Assembly (NCBI GenBank): GCA_003342895.1 | Contig: PTFA01000112.1 | Span: forward strand, 1,744,874-1,808,873 | Source of the DNA: Casuarius casuarius | Lineage: Eukaryota; Chordata; Aves; Casuariiformes; Casuariidae | Length of the DNA stretch: 64,000 nt | Direction of reading: 5' to 3' | Shown here: piece after piece, positions 23,517 through 36,700 of the stretch | Layout: each line of letters begins with the position of its first letter | Position numbering within the stretch: position 1 is the first letter of the stretch | The notes under the pieces: generated by a model | Database searches by the model: none | The model's input: the letters and a program-made list of their open reading frames with translations, nothing else | Told to the model about the DNA's origin: nothing | Translations under genes and position numbers: made by a program

Positions 23517-26500
23517 ATGGAGAAATACGAAAATGTACCTCCCCTCCCTAAAGAACCTGCAAGAGAAATGAATGTGGAGAATCATACTTGTCCCCCACCT
23601 CTGCCGCCTAATGAACAGCCTCCACCACCTCCCCTGCAAACGTCCAGTGACGCAGAGGTAATGGACGTTAGCTCTGGTGGTGATGGACAGTCAGATACCC
23701 CTGCCGGGGACACGCACAGTATCTGCAGAACACAGCTTCTCACAAAGGGATCTGCCTGCTACAAAAGTCGTCTTATAATAGACCCTAACAGTAGTGACCA
23801 AAGCCCAAGAACTGCTCGTCATGCACCTTCAGTTCGAAAGTTCACCCCAGATCTTAAGTTACTTAAGGATGTAAAGATTAGTGTTAGCTTTACGGAAAGC
23901 TGCAAAAGCAAAGATAGAAAAGTTCTGTACACTGGAGTTGAGCAAGATTATAAGGCAGATACAGATTTTGGTGTTAATAATGTCAATGGGGATTTGCATG
24001 TTTGTCCTTTTGCTGGTAGTAATGGTAAAGCTGTAGGAACAGGGGGTGAAAATGATGACAAGAAGGATGATGAAAATGATACTGATCAGGAAAAGAGAGT
24101 GGAATATGCAGTTCTGGATGAATTGGAAGATTTTACCGATAATTTGATGGAAATAGATGAAGAAGGAGGAGGGTTCACATCTAAAGCAATTGTTCAAAGA
24201 GATAAAGTGGATGAAGAAACCTTGAATTACTCCTATGAGGTAAGTAATCCATAGTTTTTGGTGGGGTGAGGGTTAAAAGTGGTTAGAAAGACATATGCAA
24301 AGACTTTCATTTAAGACAGTCTCTTCTAGAAATGTCCAGTACTTGAGACAAAAATGCAAAATTTTTGGAGACAATTACTGATTTTCTGTCATTGTGTACG
24401 GAATTTTTCTTTGGTTGAAAACTTTTGTTAGTTATCTTGGTAAAACTTCTGAGTTGTGTGGCAGCTTCTACAGTCTTGTTTAAAAAGAACATTTAAAAGG
24501 CTTCTTACAGTCTTTTAACCTCAGCTCATTTTTGTCATGAAAAATACTAGCTCTCACTTATGAAAACTTATTTTCTTATTTTCCAGTCTTTTTACTGGGA
24601 TCATTGAAAATTTCTAGTTTCTCTCTGAATGGAAGTACATAGAAATAGTATATACTTTTTCTGTACAAGGGGAAAGGGAGGTTAGCAGCTCCAGGAGAAT
24701 GGTATCTGATGCTGTCTCTTTTAGGATGATTTTGATAATGATGTGGATGCTCTTCTGGAAGAGGGTCTTCGAGCACCCAAAACACGGAGACTAGAAAATG
24801 AGAAATACGGCGGTGAAAGTGATCACCAGTCTGATGGAGAAACAAGCGTGCAGCCGATGATGACCAAAATTAAAACTGTACTTAAAAGTAAGTTAATGTT
24901 CATTAAACATCTGTATATTTTTTCGATGTGACATATATGTAGAACAAAGGTATATGGGCAAACAAAGTTTAGGATAGTAATTCTGGTCAAATAATGGATA
25001 TGTTACAGATTTTACTGTTTGAAGGCTTCCTACCATAGTATGTGGTTTTCTACGTTCCTAAACTGTGAAGTTGAAGTTTAGGAGTGCTTTTTATCTTCAT
25101 CTTTTTGTATGTAATGAGAACACATGGATTTGTGGAAAATTGTGAATATTGCCCTGGTAGTGGGGAGGTGAACAAGGACGATCTGTTTTTTCTCTTTGAT
25201 ACTGTGAAACAGCTGGACTGGTTGTGGTCTTACTTTCTTCCCACTTTAGTTTTATAACTTATGTTGTTGAAATGGTTTTATGTGAAATTTTCTTGCATGC
25301 AACACTAGGTAGAAAGAACTATTAGGAAAGTCAGCAGCTTACATTTATGCAAGGTTTGTTGTGTAAATATAACAAACTCCTAATGGAGAACTGCATTAGA
25401 AAATGAGAACCGATCCAGAAAAATGTAACTGAAAATAGTCTGAATTAAACTTTGAACTTGCTCTAGAGGATTATATTACAACTTCACTGTATTCTGAAAT
25501 AAGAAATCAAACAGTTCTTCCATCTGAAACTTTATGCTAACACAGGACTGCCAGGAAGTTCCTAGCTAAAATGAGTCTGTTCTCTGATTTCTAGTGTAAA
25601 AAGGAGCAAGATGATTCTCTGATCTGTGGTATAGGAAGGAGTGAAACCATGTATTACCTTGCATAGGAGCATAAGAATTTTACTGCAATATTGTTTCTCT
25701 TGCTATGGGGGGAGTCCTACTGGCTTACTATACTGTGATTTCTGTCATGTTTTCTGGAAGAAGTGGCATTTTTGATGGCCAAGATATTTAAGAATAAAGG
25801 TTTGTAGACTTACTTCTAGTTCATGTTGTGCCTTTGCTGAAAAATATAATGCTGTAAGTTTTTATTTCTAATTGATGATTCTTAACCTAAAGGGTTCTCT
25901 CTGCAGCCATCAGAGAAAAAGCTGCATTGGAAGAGAATGTTTAGAGGCTGAAATTACAAGAATTTTTCATCAGTTAAATGTAGGAATTAATGACCACCCG
26001 TTCTTTTATGCATGAGTATTTGAGAAAGGTGGAAGGTGATACTGAAGATGACAGGGATCCAAGGAATACTTGGTGGTCTGCTGGTTTGGAATAGGCTGTG
26101 TTTTTGGAACAAAAAAGTGGAAAATTGAAGGGATTGAACTTAAGAAATAAGGTTGGGAGAGCAGGAACAGAAGGGTGAAAGACAGTGACAGAGGAAGTGA
26201 ACATAAGTAAGTCTGATTACTCAGGTAACAGTAGGGACATATAATCAAATAGAGTTGGTTTTGTGTGTGAAGTGCAAAAAAACAGGTACTCTGGTCAGAT
26301 GTGAACTGGAAAGCCTTAACTTATAGCACTTCCCTAACTCATTGTTGGCTGTTTGGATCTGTAGGTCTAGAGGTTTCTAAATTCTAATTTATCTCTGAGT
26401 GTCAAGTGCAAAAATCTTTAATGGAAACCTCAATTTTTTCAAAACCAAGTCTGATTTTTCCATTGAATGTGTTGGTGCCTGTGTTGAAATAAGTTAGTAG

Positions 26501-29500
26501 ATAGAGAAGACTAAGGAGAACAGAGAAATCCACTGGTGAGATGAACAAATCAGTCTGTATAAAAATCAGTGTTTCTATTGTTTTTCAGTTGAATGTATCA
26601 TGGAATCCATAATTTGGCAAGATTTAGTGTGGCTTAGAAGCATATACCTTTTTATTAAAGCAAAACACTGTTTTTACAAAACTTTTTTGTCTTATTTCAG
26701 GACCATTTTATCCTCTGAGACAAAGAAAGCAATAAAAATAAAATACTTGATTCTTTTTCTATTCTTTTAAGGAGTCTTTACAAGTTTAAAACCATTCTTT
26801 GTTTAAAGGTCGTGGCCGCCCTCCTACAGAACCTTTGCCAGATGGATGGATCATGACATTCCATAACTCAGGCATTCCTGTATATCTGCACAGAGAATCT
26901 AGAGTCGTTACCTGGTCTAGACCTTATTTCTTGGGAACAGGAAGCATAAGGGTGAGAACTGTCAATTTTCTTAATACTTATTGAGATTCAAAAAATTAGA
27001 CATGTTCTTGTTAATGACTGAATGGTTTTCTACTCTATCAGGCCTATTTCCAGTGTTATAGTTAAGCTGCTTGAAAAGTAAACTTCCGTTTTTAAAAATA
27101 TGATATGATTTTTTCTTTTGGTTTTTTTTTTTTTCTATTTTGCAGCGAGTTCGGGCAGTTAAAATGAATGACTTGGTCTTGCTTTTGCTTTCTTTGTTCT
27201 AGCATATAGCTGCAAAATGTTAGTTTTATTCCACCATGAAATGTACTTAGATCATTTATTTGTAGGCGTAAACTAGCCTGAGCTGTGGTGTCCTCATTTA
27301 CGTTTGATATTCATGAACCCAGGGAATCTGCATAGGTTGGATATAACATCATGGGCTTAACCCCCAGTAAAGCTCAGTGGATTACACGAAGGGCTGTATT
27401 ACTTGTAATTGAACAGAACGTAGTTCAGATTTAAAACAGCAAATATGTTGTTGAACAGTGCTATCAGCAAATACCAGTGTTGAACAGTGCCAGGATACCA
27501 TAGTGACAGACACACTAAGATCTTGAGTAGAATTAAGGTTGCTCAGAGAGCCTGAGCCTAAACTAAATAAAAGCAGCTTTCATGTTGAAGCAGGTTGGAT
27601 GTTTTGTTCTTGTGTTTTTGGTTTTGCTTTTGGTGACCTAGAAGTACTGAACTTTGTGTATTATTTTATATTTGCAGAAACATGATCCTCCCCTTAGTAG
27701 CATTCCCTGCTTGCATTACAAAAAAATGAAGGAAAATGAGGAAAGGGAACAAAACAATGACATAACCCCAAATGGGGAAGTATCGCCCATAAAGCACATA
27801 GATAAATCTTCAGAACTGGACTGCCAAACGGAAGAGCCAGATTCCACTGCTGCTGATTCTGGGCCTTTAGATGACAAAGACCCCTCAGGGGGAGATGCAG
27901 CACAAGGAGCCTTAGGACAAGTTAAGGCCAAAGTTGAAGTATGTAAAGATGAATCTGTAGGTAAGGATGGAAAGTGGACTCTTTTCTTGGCTAGAGTTGG
28001 GGTAATGGCGTTTGGAACACTTGCTCTTTATTCCAGGCTTGCCAACTGAATAATATCTTGCTCAAGATCAAGCGGTAAGTTTTCTTTCTGTGTGGTTTCT
28101 CCTATGCAAAGATCTGGAAAAAGAGGTCCACTTTTATAAATCAGTTTTGATCATAACAGGAAGGGAGACATACATACTCGGGGATGTTTGCTGAAGATTT
28201 TTTGAGAGTCTGTGTGCAAAGGTTTTCCACACAAAAGTGAAAATTTGGGGGAGTTAGTGCTGTAGACTTTATCTTAGTCTGATTCACTTAAATCAATGGG
28301 TATCATATGGATTGCGTGAATTTTCCTGTAAATAGGCTTTTCTGTGCACTCTCTGTGTTGTCTTAATTATGTCTGTTTTCAGTGTAATCACTTAAGGTAA
28401 ATGGCACAGTTGAACTGGATTTGCTTATTCACACAGTATAGCAGAATAAATCATGCAAATACAATTGCACTCATGCAAAGGGGTGTGATGCTTCAATTTT
28501 TTTTTATATAAGTTTGATAACTTCTACAAAAAGCTGCTGAAAGAAGTCATGCCAAACTTCCCTGCCCAACTTACAGAGAAACTGTAACACAACACTATCA
28601 CAACTTTGTACCTGAGAGTACTATGTAAATCACTGCTGCTCAGCATACTGGTACGGATCATAGGCTCCTGTTTGTCTTTGCGGTGTTCAAATGTGAAACT
28701 TACTCTTATAATTGTGTGTGTCCCATTTAATCCTAAAATCAAATCAAAAGATTTAAAAAGATCTAATAAATCATCAATACTTAGGAGAAAACTAAAAAAG
28801 AGTAAGCTCTTATCTTCCACATGTAGTTCACCTGTATCTCTTTCCTTAGAGAGCACCTTCACTGTATTACTGAAAAAAGAATATTCAGTGAGTGATCAAG
28901 TATGAGTGTGACTTGCATTTGGAATTCGTTGTGGAAGGAAGCAATGTCAGCAGTTTTCTGTTGTTCATTTACATCTTGGCATGCTACTCTCTTATTTTTG
29001 CTGATCATACCTGCAGAAATATCCTGTAAAGGAAACGCGGCTGTACTTCAAGGGACAGTTTTCTAGTATGCTGTGTGAAAACGGGAGTGTTAAATTCTGT
29101 TTAGAGGCCAATAGGTAGTCATGGAGTTTATGGAGCATCATTATATGGCGTTTCTCATACACTCTAATAAGTAGGCAGCAATAGTTTTGGCTTCAGGAAA
29201 CTGAGGCTTATAGCATGCTACTGTTTTTCACTGTATACATTGCTTCTAGGTAATGAGAAGGAGAATAAGCAGTGAAGCAGAGGCTCATTAAAGTAGTACA
29301 ATTACTAGTGTTTTGGTGGATAGTACGCTGGTTAGGGCTCGGTAAAATCTTCAAGTGACAAAATAAAAAGTGCTTTTTTTTCCAGTTTGCACAAACAATT
29401 TGACTTTGACAGAGTAATGGGAAAACTTGTCATTAGTTCTGTTAATGTAAAATAGTATCTTAACCTTGGCTATGTGAACTAAAGCCACTGTTTCTGCCTG

Positions 29501-32500
29501 TAGTCTAAAAAAAGGTTTGCAACATGTTCACAGCAGTGGAAATGGTGAACTTAATGCTTTCTCAGTGGTCAACAGAGAGAGTAACGTGCTTGTGTTTCTT
29601 AGACCTGGAGGATTTTAGACACTACCTGGAAAAGCGTTTTGACTTTGAACAAGTTACTGTAAAGAAGTTCAGAACCTGGGCCGAGAGACGGCAATTCAAT
29701 CGTGAAATGAAGCGGAAGCAGGCAGAGTCTGAGCGGCCTATTCTGCCTGCCAATCAGAAACTCATTACCTTGTCTGTGCAGGACGCACCCACAAAGAAAG
29801 GTTAGTTCCACCTACTCGCAGTTCAAACAGTGCATATCAAAGGCTAATTACAGTTCTGAGCTTGGCTAGAAAAAAAATCCTGTAATAAATCCACTTTCTT
29901 CTTTTTCTGGAATTCTGTGCTCTTAGATCTACAATGTTACATAGTAAAGGGAAAAAAAAAACCTATCAAAACGTATTTTCTTAAAAAAAAAAAAAAAAGG
30001 GGGGGGGGGGAAATACTTCTTAGCCCTGGTAACTGGTTACTACCTTCAGCTAGTTGTTACTGTTAATTGTCATTGAAAACTCTTCTGCCCAGTAACTGAA
30101 TGCTACTGCCTTTTTAGTTCTGTATCCGTTCTAATCAGTCCCAAACTAGGGACTGATTACAAATGCCAAAATAATCCAGGTTAAAACTGTGGTTAAAAGT
30201 ACTAATTTAAACCATTTTGACAGGTAGGAAAGAACTGCGTGTGCAGTTAATGTACCTGTGGTGTGAGGAGTGGACATTATGTCTGGGGGAGATTAACTTA
30301 CACCTGTACTGAATCTGTAGCCATAGTAGCATGTTTAACTGCAATATGGTGATACCTTGAGAAATTAGCTTGTCAAAATATTTGCTGTTTCTAATGTAGA
30401 TGTTATGTGCTTTAAGATGATGTGTGTATGTTGGAAAAGGACAGCAAAGTAAATTATTGTGTTACCTTGTGAAAGGTGATTGATTGTAAAATTTTTAGTT
30501 AATATATTTTATTCTGAGTTGAAGGTTTAGAGCCCCATTGCGACCATTTAATTTAAGGACTTATTTGGACTTTATGTATCTAAATCGTAGTGATAGAGAC
30601 TGCCTTTTGTCACATCCTGCCATCATGCCCACTGAGGCAGGGCTTGTGCTCTTGATGCATGGTACTATTGCAGGAAAGAATTGGAGACTTATAAATACAA
30701 AGAGCATGTTGAGGGCAGGAGGACAGTGACCTGACCTGTAGCTGGTAAATGGGATTTCCTGAAAAAACAGGAGCATTTCTGGTTTGTGGAATTGAAGTCT
30801 ACATGCTTAGTATTGGCAGGGAGGTACAAACACATATTTAGGAACAGATTAGAAGATTGATTTCTGATTTAATTTCAGGTGCCAAAAATGCTGTATGTAC
30901 ATTTCTAGAGACCATATGACTGCAAACTATGAACATACAGTTTTTGGCTTAGCTCATGATCAGTACACTTCCAGTTTTGATAGAAATTTCTGACTTGCTT
31001 CTCAGTACTTTTTCTGAAAAAAATGGGCTTTGGGTCTTAATTATTCATGTCTGATTAAACTGCATTGCATTTAACTTAGGCAGGACAATTATACCTTGTC
31101 ACTTGCAATTCAATCTTTTTTGGTTTTTGGAAGCAATTTTTTTTAAAAAAATGAGATTATTCAGTTGTCTTCTTTTTTTCCGTCTTCCTCGCTTTCTTTT
31201 AGAGTTTGTCATTAATCCCAATGGGAAGTCTGAAGTTTGCATACTGCATGAATATATGCAACGAGTCCTAAAGGTTCGCCCTGTTTACAATTTCTTTGAA
31301 TGTGGTAAGTCTGTTAAGGTTTTTAACTGACCACAATGCTGTCTTGAAGGACTTCTACTCTGATGCTTGGATATCTTAAAAAATACCAAACAATAAATAG
31401 ACATTTTTCGTAGGAGATGTCTTGAAGGTCTACTGTGAGCCAAATTCTAGCTAATAAATATTTTCCTTCTCTCTTAAAAGTGGCTCTTGAGGGTGGGGGA
31501 GAGGTTATAAGTAAGGCTACAGTATGTTTTCACTTGGAAAAATATGCTGAAATGAAAATGAACTTAAGTAACTCACTTGCATCTAAAAGAAAGCGTCACT
31601 GAAACAGACAGTTTTGCTGATTATGCACAATTAATATTTGCTTAATTTTCTTATGTTATTGATATTCAGAAGATACGATTGTAAGACACGCATTGTTTTA
31701 GTGAATCATCAGAATTCTGGGGAAAAAAAAAAGAATACTAAACCCAAATCTCTTCTGAAGAGTAATTATGGTATGGTTAGTGTAGGCCTTCGAGAAGGAA
31801 GCAATTACGAATTTGAAAGACTTGCATAGACACAGATGTACCCTACCTAAAACTGCAATAATTTGAGTTATTTTTGTGGGTTTGTTCTGTTCTGCTTTTC
31901 TTCCTACTAGCAAAGATTACATTAGCATTTTAGCTAGGTAGAGTTTTAAAATTCTTCAGCTTTTCAAGTTATTGTGTGTGATGACTACTGCTGTGTCATG
32001 GAGGTCCGTATTTAAATCTGGTCATCCTAAGAGAATGCATGTATAAAGTGATCTTTAAAAGTGTAAGTGGAAACCGAAAGTGGCTGCACAGATCTAGTCT
32101 CTTTTATGCCACTGTCATTGCTAAGATTGTAATTACTTTAATATTAGTGGAGAAATTATTAGTTGGGTGCAGACTGCAAAACGTTCATATGCAGTTGATG
32201 GGAACTGCTTTGGTATAAATGTGGACCAATTTTACTCCTAGTACTAAAAAGGGAAATTGCTTAAGAGTTGGAGAGACTGTTGCATGATTAGTGAGGGGTC
32301 TATGTGAAATGCCGAATGAGTGTCTTCTAATAGGCTTGTGTTTTTAAGTATATTTTAATTTTACTGTGTCAGTGGTGGGAGAGGTAATTTAGTAGTTCCT
32401 GGCATAGGCTGTGCACTTTCTACTAAGACTTCAACTTGAAATTGAAATGAAGAAGAGTATAAATCTTGACAATGGGGATCTTCCATGTTCATGGTGAGTA

Positions 32501-33700
32501 TTTTATATTGGGAGTTTTGAAAAGTCTTTTTTTTTTTTTTTTTTTTTTTTTTTCTCCTTCCCTCCTCCCTTTCCAGAGAACCCAAGTGAGCCTTTTGGAG
32601 CCTCAGTGATTATTGATGGAGTGACTTATGGGGCTGGAACTGCCAGCAGCAAAAAACTTGCCAAGAATAAAGCTGGTAACATTCTTTCTTGCTTAATACC
32701 AACTGCTGCATTGTTAATCTGTTTTCATTTCTGCTTTGAAGGTGACTTATTTGCAATAGTAAATAGGATTAAATTTATTAGTAATCAAAGGAGGTACACT
32801 TTTTTCCCTTTTTGGTAAAGAAGATAAAACTGTCTCTGCCACAGTATTTATGCCAGCCTAAGATCGAACAACTTCATGGGATAGAAAACCATGAAAAAAC
32901 TTCAGATGTTAACTTGCATACTAACTATTGACATATATTGAGTGGCTCTAAGAACGTCTATTCTAGAAAAAAAATTGTCAGGCTAATGAATGCATGTTGG
33001 GTTTTTTATATTTATACAGTCACCTGCTGTATCAACACATGGCTTATGGGCTTTAGCAAAATGTAAACCTTTGCCCTCTTTAAAAACAAAACACTTTGGT
33101 TGTTTTGGTTCTCTTTCTGGTAGTAAAACAATTGCATTAAACTATTTGGGTTTTGCTGTTAATTTCCAAGTACATGTCTTCAGTAGTTAGTTCTAGGTGT
33201 GTGACTTTTTAATAAATATGTAGACAATGAATACCTCGATGAGAATGTCTCTGATACCTTAGAAATTCTTACTGATCTCTAGATTGGAATGTCTTTGGCA
33301 TCAGTGATCAGGACAAAAATAACTCCTCAAAATGTGAAGATATGTAACGACCAGTGGTATTCTCTGCGCTTGTGAAGTTTGTCAGCATAGCTAAATCATC
33401 AAAACCCAGCACAGAGTTGTCTGTGCAAAAAAAAAAAGTTATTTTGTTGAGATACCTTAGGCAAATTCTGAGTGTGCAATGCGTACAATACTTGTGTTGT
33501 AAAAATGTTGCGACGCCTAAAAAGTAATAACAAGTCTCTTAATTTTTTACACCTCATGTAGATGTCCTAAGGGCTCTACATCACTGTAAAAATGAGTCGA
33601 TACGTTTTTTGTTGCATCTGCAAAAAGTAGTTTTTTCTTGGGTACAATTTAATAGTAGTGAGTCTTTTACTATCAGCTTGAACAAGTGGAAAAATATATA

Positions 33701-33733
<33 letters not shown>

Positions 33734-36700
33734 TTTTTTTAAGTGCAAGTGGAATGTACTTCTTACAGAAGGATAAAGCTGTCTTACCTGTAAGGTTGTT
33801 CTTTAAGAGGGGTGGAGATTTCTAGGGGAAACATGAGGCTTGGTTAAAGCCTCTTTTTATTCTGCTCTTTTTGTTTAGAATCATTGTTTACAATAAAAGT
33901 AATCAAGACACTGAATCATTTTCCACAGCTCGAGCTACACTGGAAATCCTTATTCCTGACTTTGTTAAACAGACCTCTGAGGAGAAGCCCAAAGACAGTG
34001 AAGAACTTGAGGTATTGAGCCCTTGCCTGATGAATATGATTACTGGAAACTCTGTTTTTCAAGAACACTACACCTTAAATATGAGAAAGATGAGTGAAAA
34101 TTTGTAGCATGGTTTTCTCAGTCAGATGGAACTGTGAAAATCTTATGGATAGGAAAACACAATTTTTCTTTTGGAACTGATGAGAAACTTTGCTGTGAAA
34201 CAGAGCGTGTTCCTTGTTCTGGATTATCTAGCAAAATGTTGCCCCCTGGAGACCTGAAGTGTTCCAAGACACTAAGTGCCCTGAACTATCCTGGCTTCCA
34301 TAATTCTCTGGTTACTGACTTGAGAAGATCGGAGCTAGATGCAGTCTGGTTTTGTGTGATCTTTTTGAAAGACCAAGTAAGAACTAAAAGTGCCTAAGCT
34401 TCTCAGACTTTTTCGCTTAGCTATGAAAGCTATTTACTGTCAATCAGACAGCTGAAACTTCAGACTTTAAGGACTGAAATTTGAGAAAATCCAAAGGAAT
34501 ATAGTTTGGTGAAATAACGAATGTGTAGTACGTTTTCAAGTAGTCATAATATTAAATAGCTATTATATCGGTGATACATTCACATTCAGTTCAGCATGTA
34601 ACAGGTCATCAGGATGGAATAAAGGAAAAATCAGTGATAAGCCTGAAAGGATTGTTTTCATTTTGAAAAATGTAGGATACATAAGGAGTTCTCCTTCTCC
34701 TTTTCTTTTCTTTCTTTCTTTTTCTTTTTTATAACTTAAAACTGTATTATATGCCCTAAAGTACTGAAGTGGTTATTAAGAAAATGAGGAAGGTTTTTTT
34801 TTTTTTGACTTTTAATAAAATATAAAACCTTCCAGTAGCTGTTATGTTTTGTTTTATTAAACCACAGCATTTTGATAAGTAGAATTTCATAGCTAGATAA
34901 AACAAATAGCTTTGTCCTGAAGGAAAAAAGGTGATAAAGAGTTTATAAGGTTGACTTCTGTGCCTGTCTTGTGTAATGTAAAATTGAAGGGAGAAGAATG
35001 TGATTTAGATTTCTGTCTGCTAAGACAAGATGAGGCATGACAATTTTAATGATGGTGGTAAGGACCTCTGTTATGCAAATAAAACGACTTTTTCAGCACA
35101 AAGCAACAGTATTTGTTTAATGTAACACAGAAGAGATGAGGGGTTAAGAGCGGTATTGTGGCTTATTTGCGTAAAAGCTCAATAACCTTTTGCAATTCCT
35201 TTGTAGTATTTTAACCATATCAGTATTGAGGACTCACGGGTATATGAACTGACCAGTAAAGCTGGACTCTTGTCTCCATATCAGATTCTCCATGAGTGCC
35301 TTAAAAGGTAAGGCTGCATAATAAGGAGCAAATTCTGTTGTGTATAGTTGTTTGGGTCAGGGTTCATTGTTTGCTTGGATGTTGGTACGCACAAGGATGT
35401 CAGTAACTTGAGGATGCTTGTGGTCTGGCAAAGCCTACAGTGCTCGCTGAGACTACAAGAGGCGTGGTATGGCCTGAACTGGTTACTGCTGTATCTTCTT
35501 TAATTCCTATTTGCTATTTGTGCTTCTTGTCTTCTGAGATTAGGCCTTAGTCTTGGGACTTTTTTCGCCTTATACAGGCTTGCCTTTCCATTCAAATCAA
35601 GTTACTGGTCTAAAGTAGTACTCTCTTATTAATTAATATGTCTTAAAATCTGAATTTAGTATATCTAATTCCACTGCAGTGACTGTTAAAGATAACTGTA
35701 TTCTCCTCAGTTAGTTGTAATTTTGTTTACCTTATGATACTGATTCTGTTTGTGCTTAAGAAACCATGGAATGGGTGACACATCCATAAAGTTTGAAGTG
35801 ATTCCTGGTAAAAATCAGAAGAGTGAATATGTCATGACTTGCGGCAAGCACACAGTGCGAGGCTGGTGTAAGTACAGTACTATATTCCTTTTTCTCCTGT
35901 TTTCCTTTATTACCCATTTTGCAGGTACTTGTTCAACTATCTAGCTGTTTTTATGCTTATTCTACTGTTCTCTGGTATCTAAATTTTCATAATGGAAGTA
36001 AACGTTCAACTAATTACGGAAGGTCCTGGTATGACACATTTCCATGACTGTTTTTACAGGCAAAAACAAAAGAGTGGGGAAACAATTAGCTTCTCAGAAA
36101 ATCCTACAGCTACTGCATCCACATGTGAAAAATTGGGGCTCTCTTTTGCGTATGTATGGTAGAGAGAGTAGCAAGATGGTTAAACAGGTGAATATAATTT
36201 TGTTTGATCGTAACTTGTGATTGTTTTATGGTATTTGCTTTGTTCTTTATTTAATTAAAACAAAGCTTTAATGATACCTATTTTGGCATAATACTGTTGT
36301 TCCCTGTCATGATAAACACAATATGTGCTTGATGAGCAATCCTGCTTTCTTCTGAATTGATTCTCATACCTAGCTATTGCCAAAAACATGAGTGCTTTCA
36401 TTGAGGATAACAATTCTGTTAATCTCACTTAGATCTTGCATACTGAAATTAAACAATCTATTTAATATGTAACTAACTCATTTAAATGTGTATTGTTACT
36501 TAAGAAAATACAGCCATCACATCCATGTATTTTCCATGTAATTCCATGTGTTTGGATTTTTTTATTAAAATAGCTTTTCTGTTATTGCTTATGGTCCTGT
36601 TGAATAGGAAACATCTGATAAAAGCGTGATAGAACTTCAGCAGTATGCCAAAAAGAACAAGCCAAATCTGCACATCCTGAACAAGTTACAGGAAGAAATG

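Noticed and set aside
29190..29215. GGAAACTGAGGC as a second MIR fragment
   Set aside because: A dozen bases without further similarity on either side is not enough.
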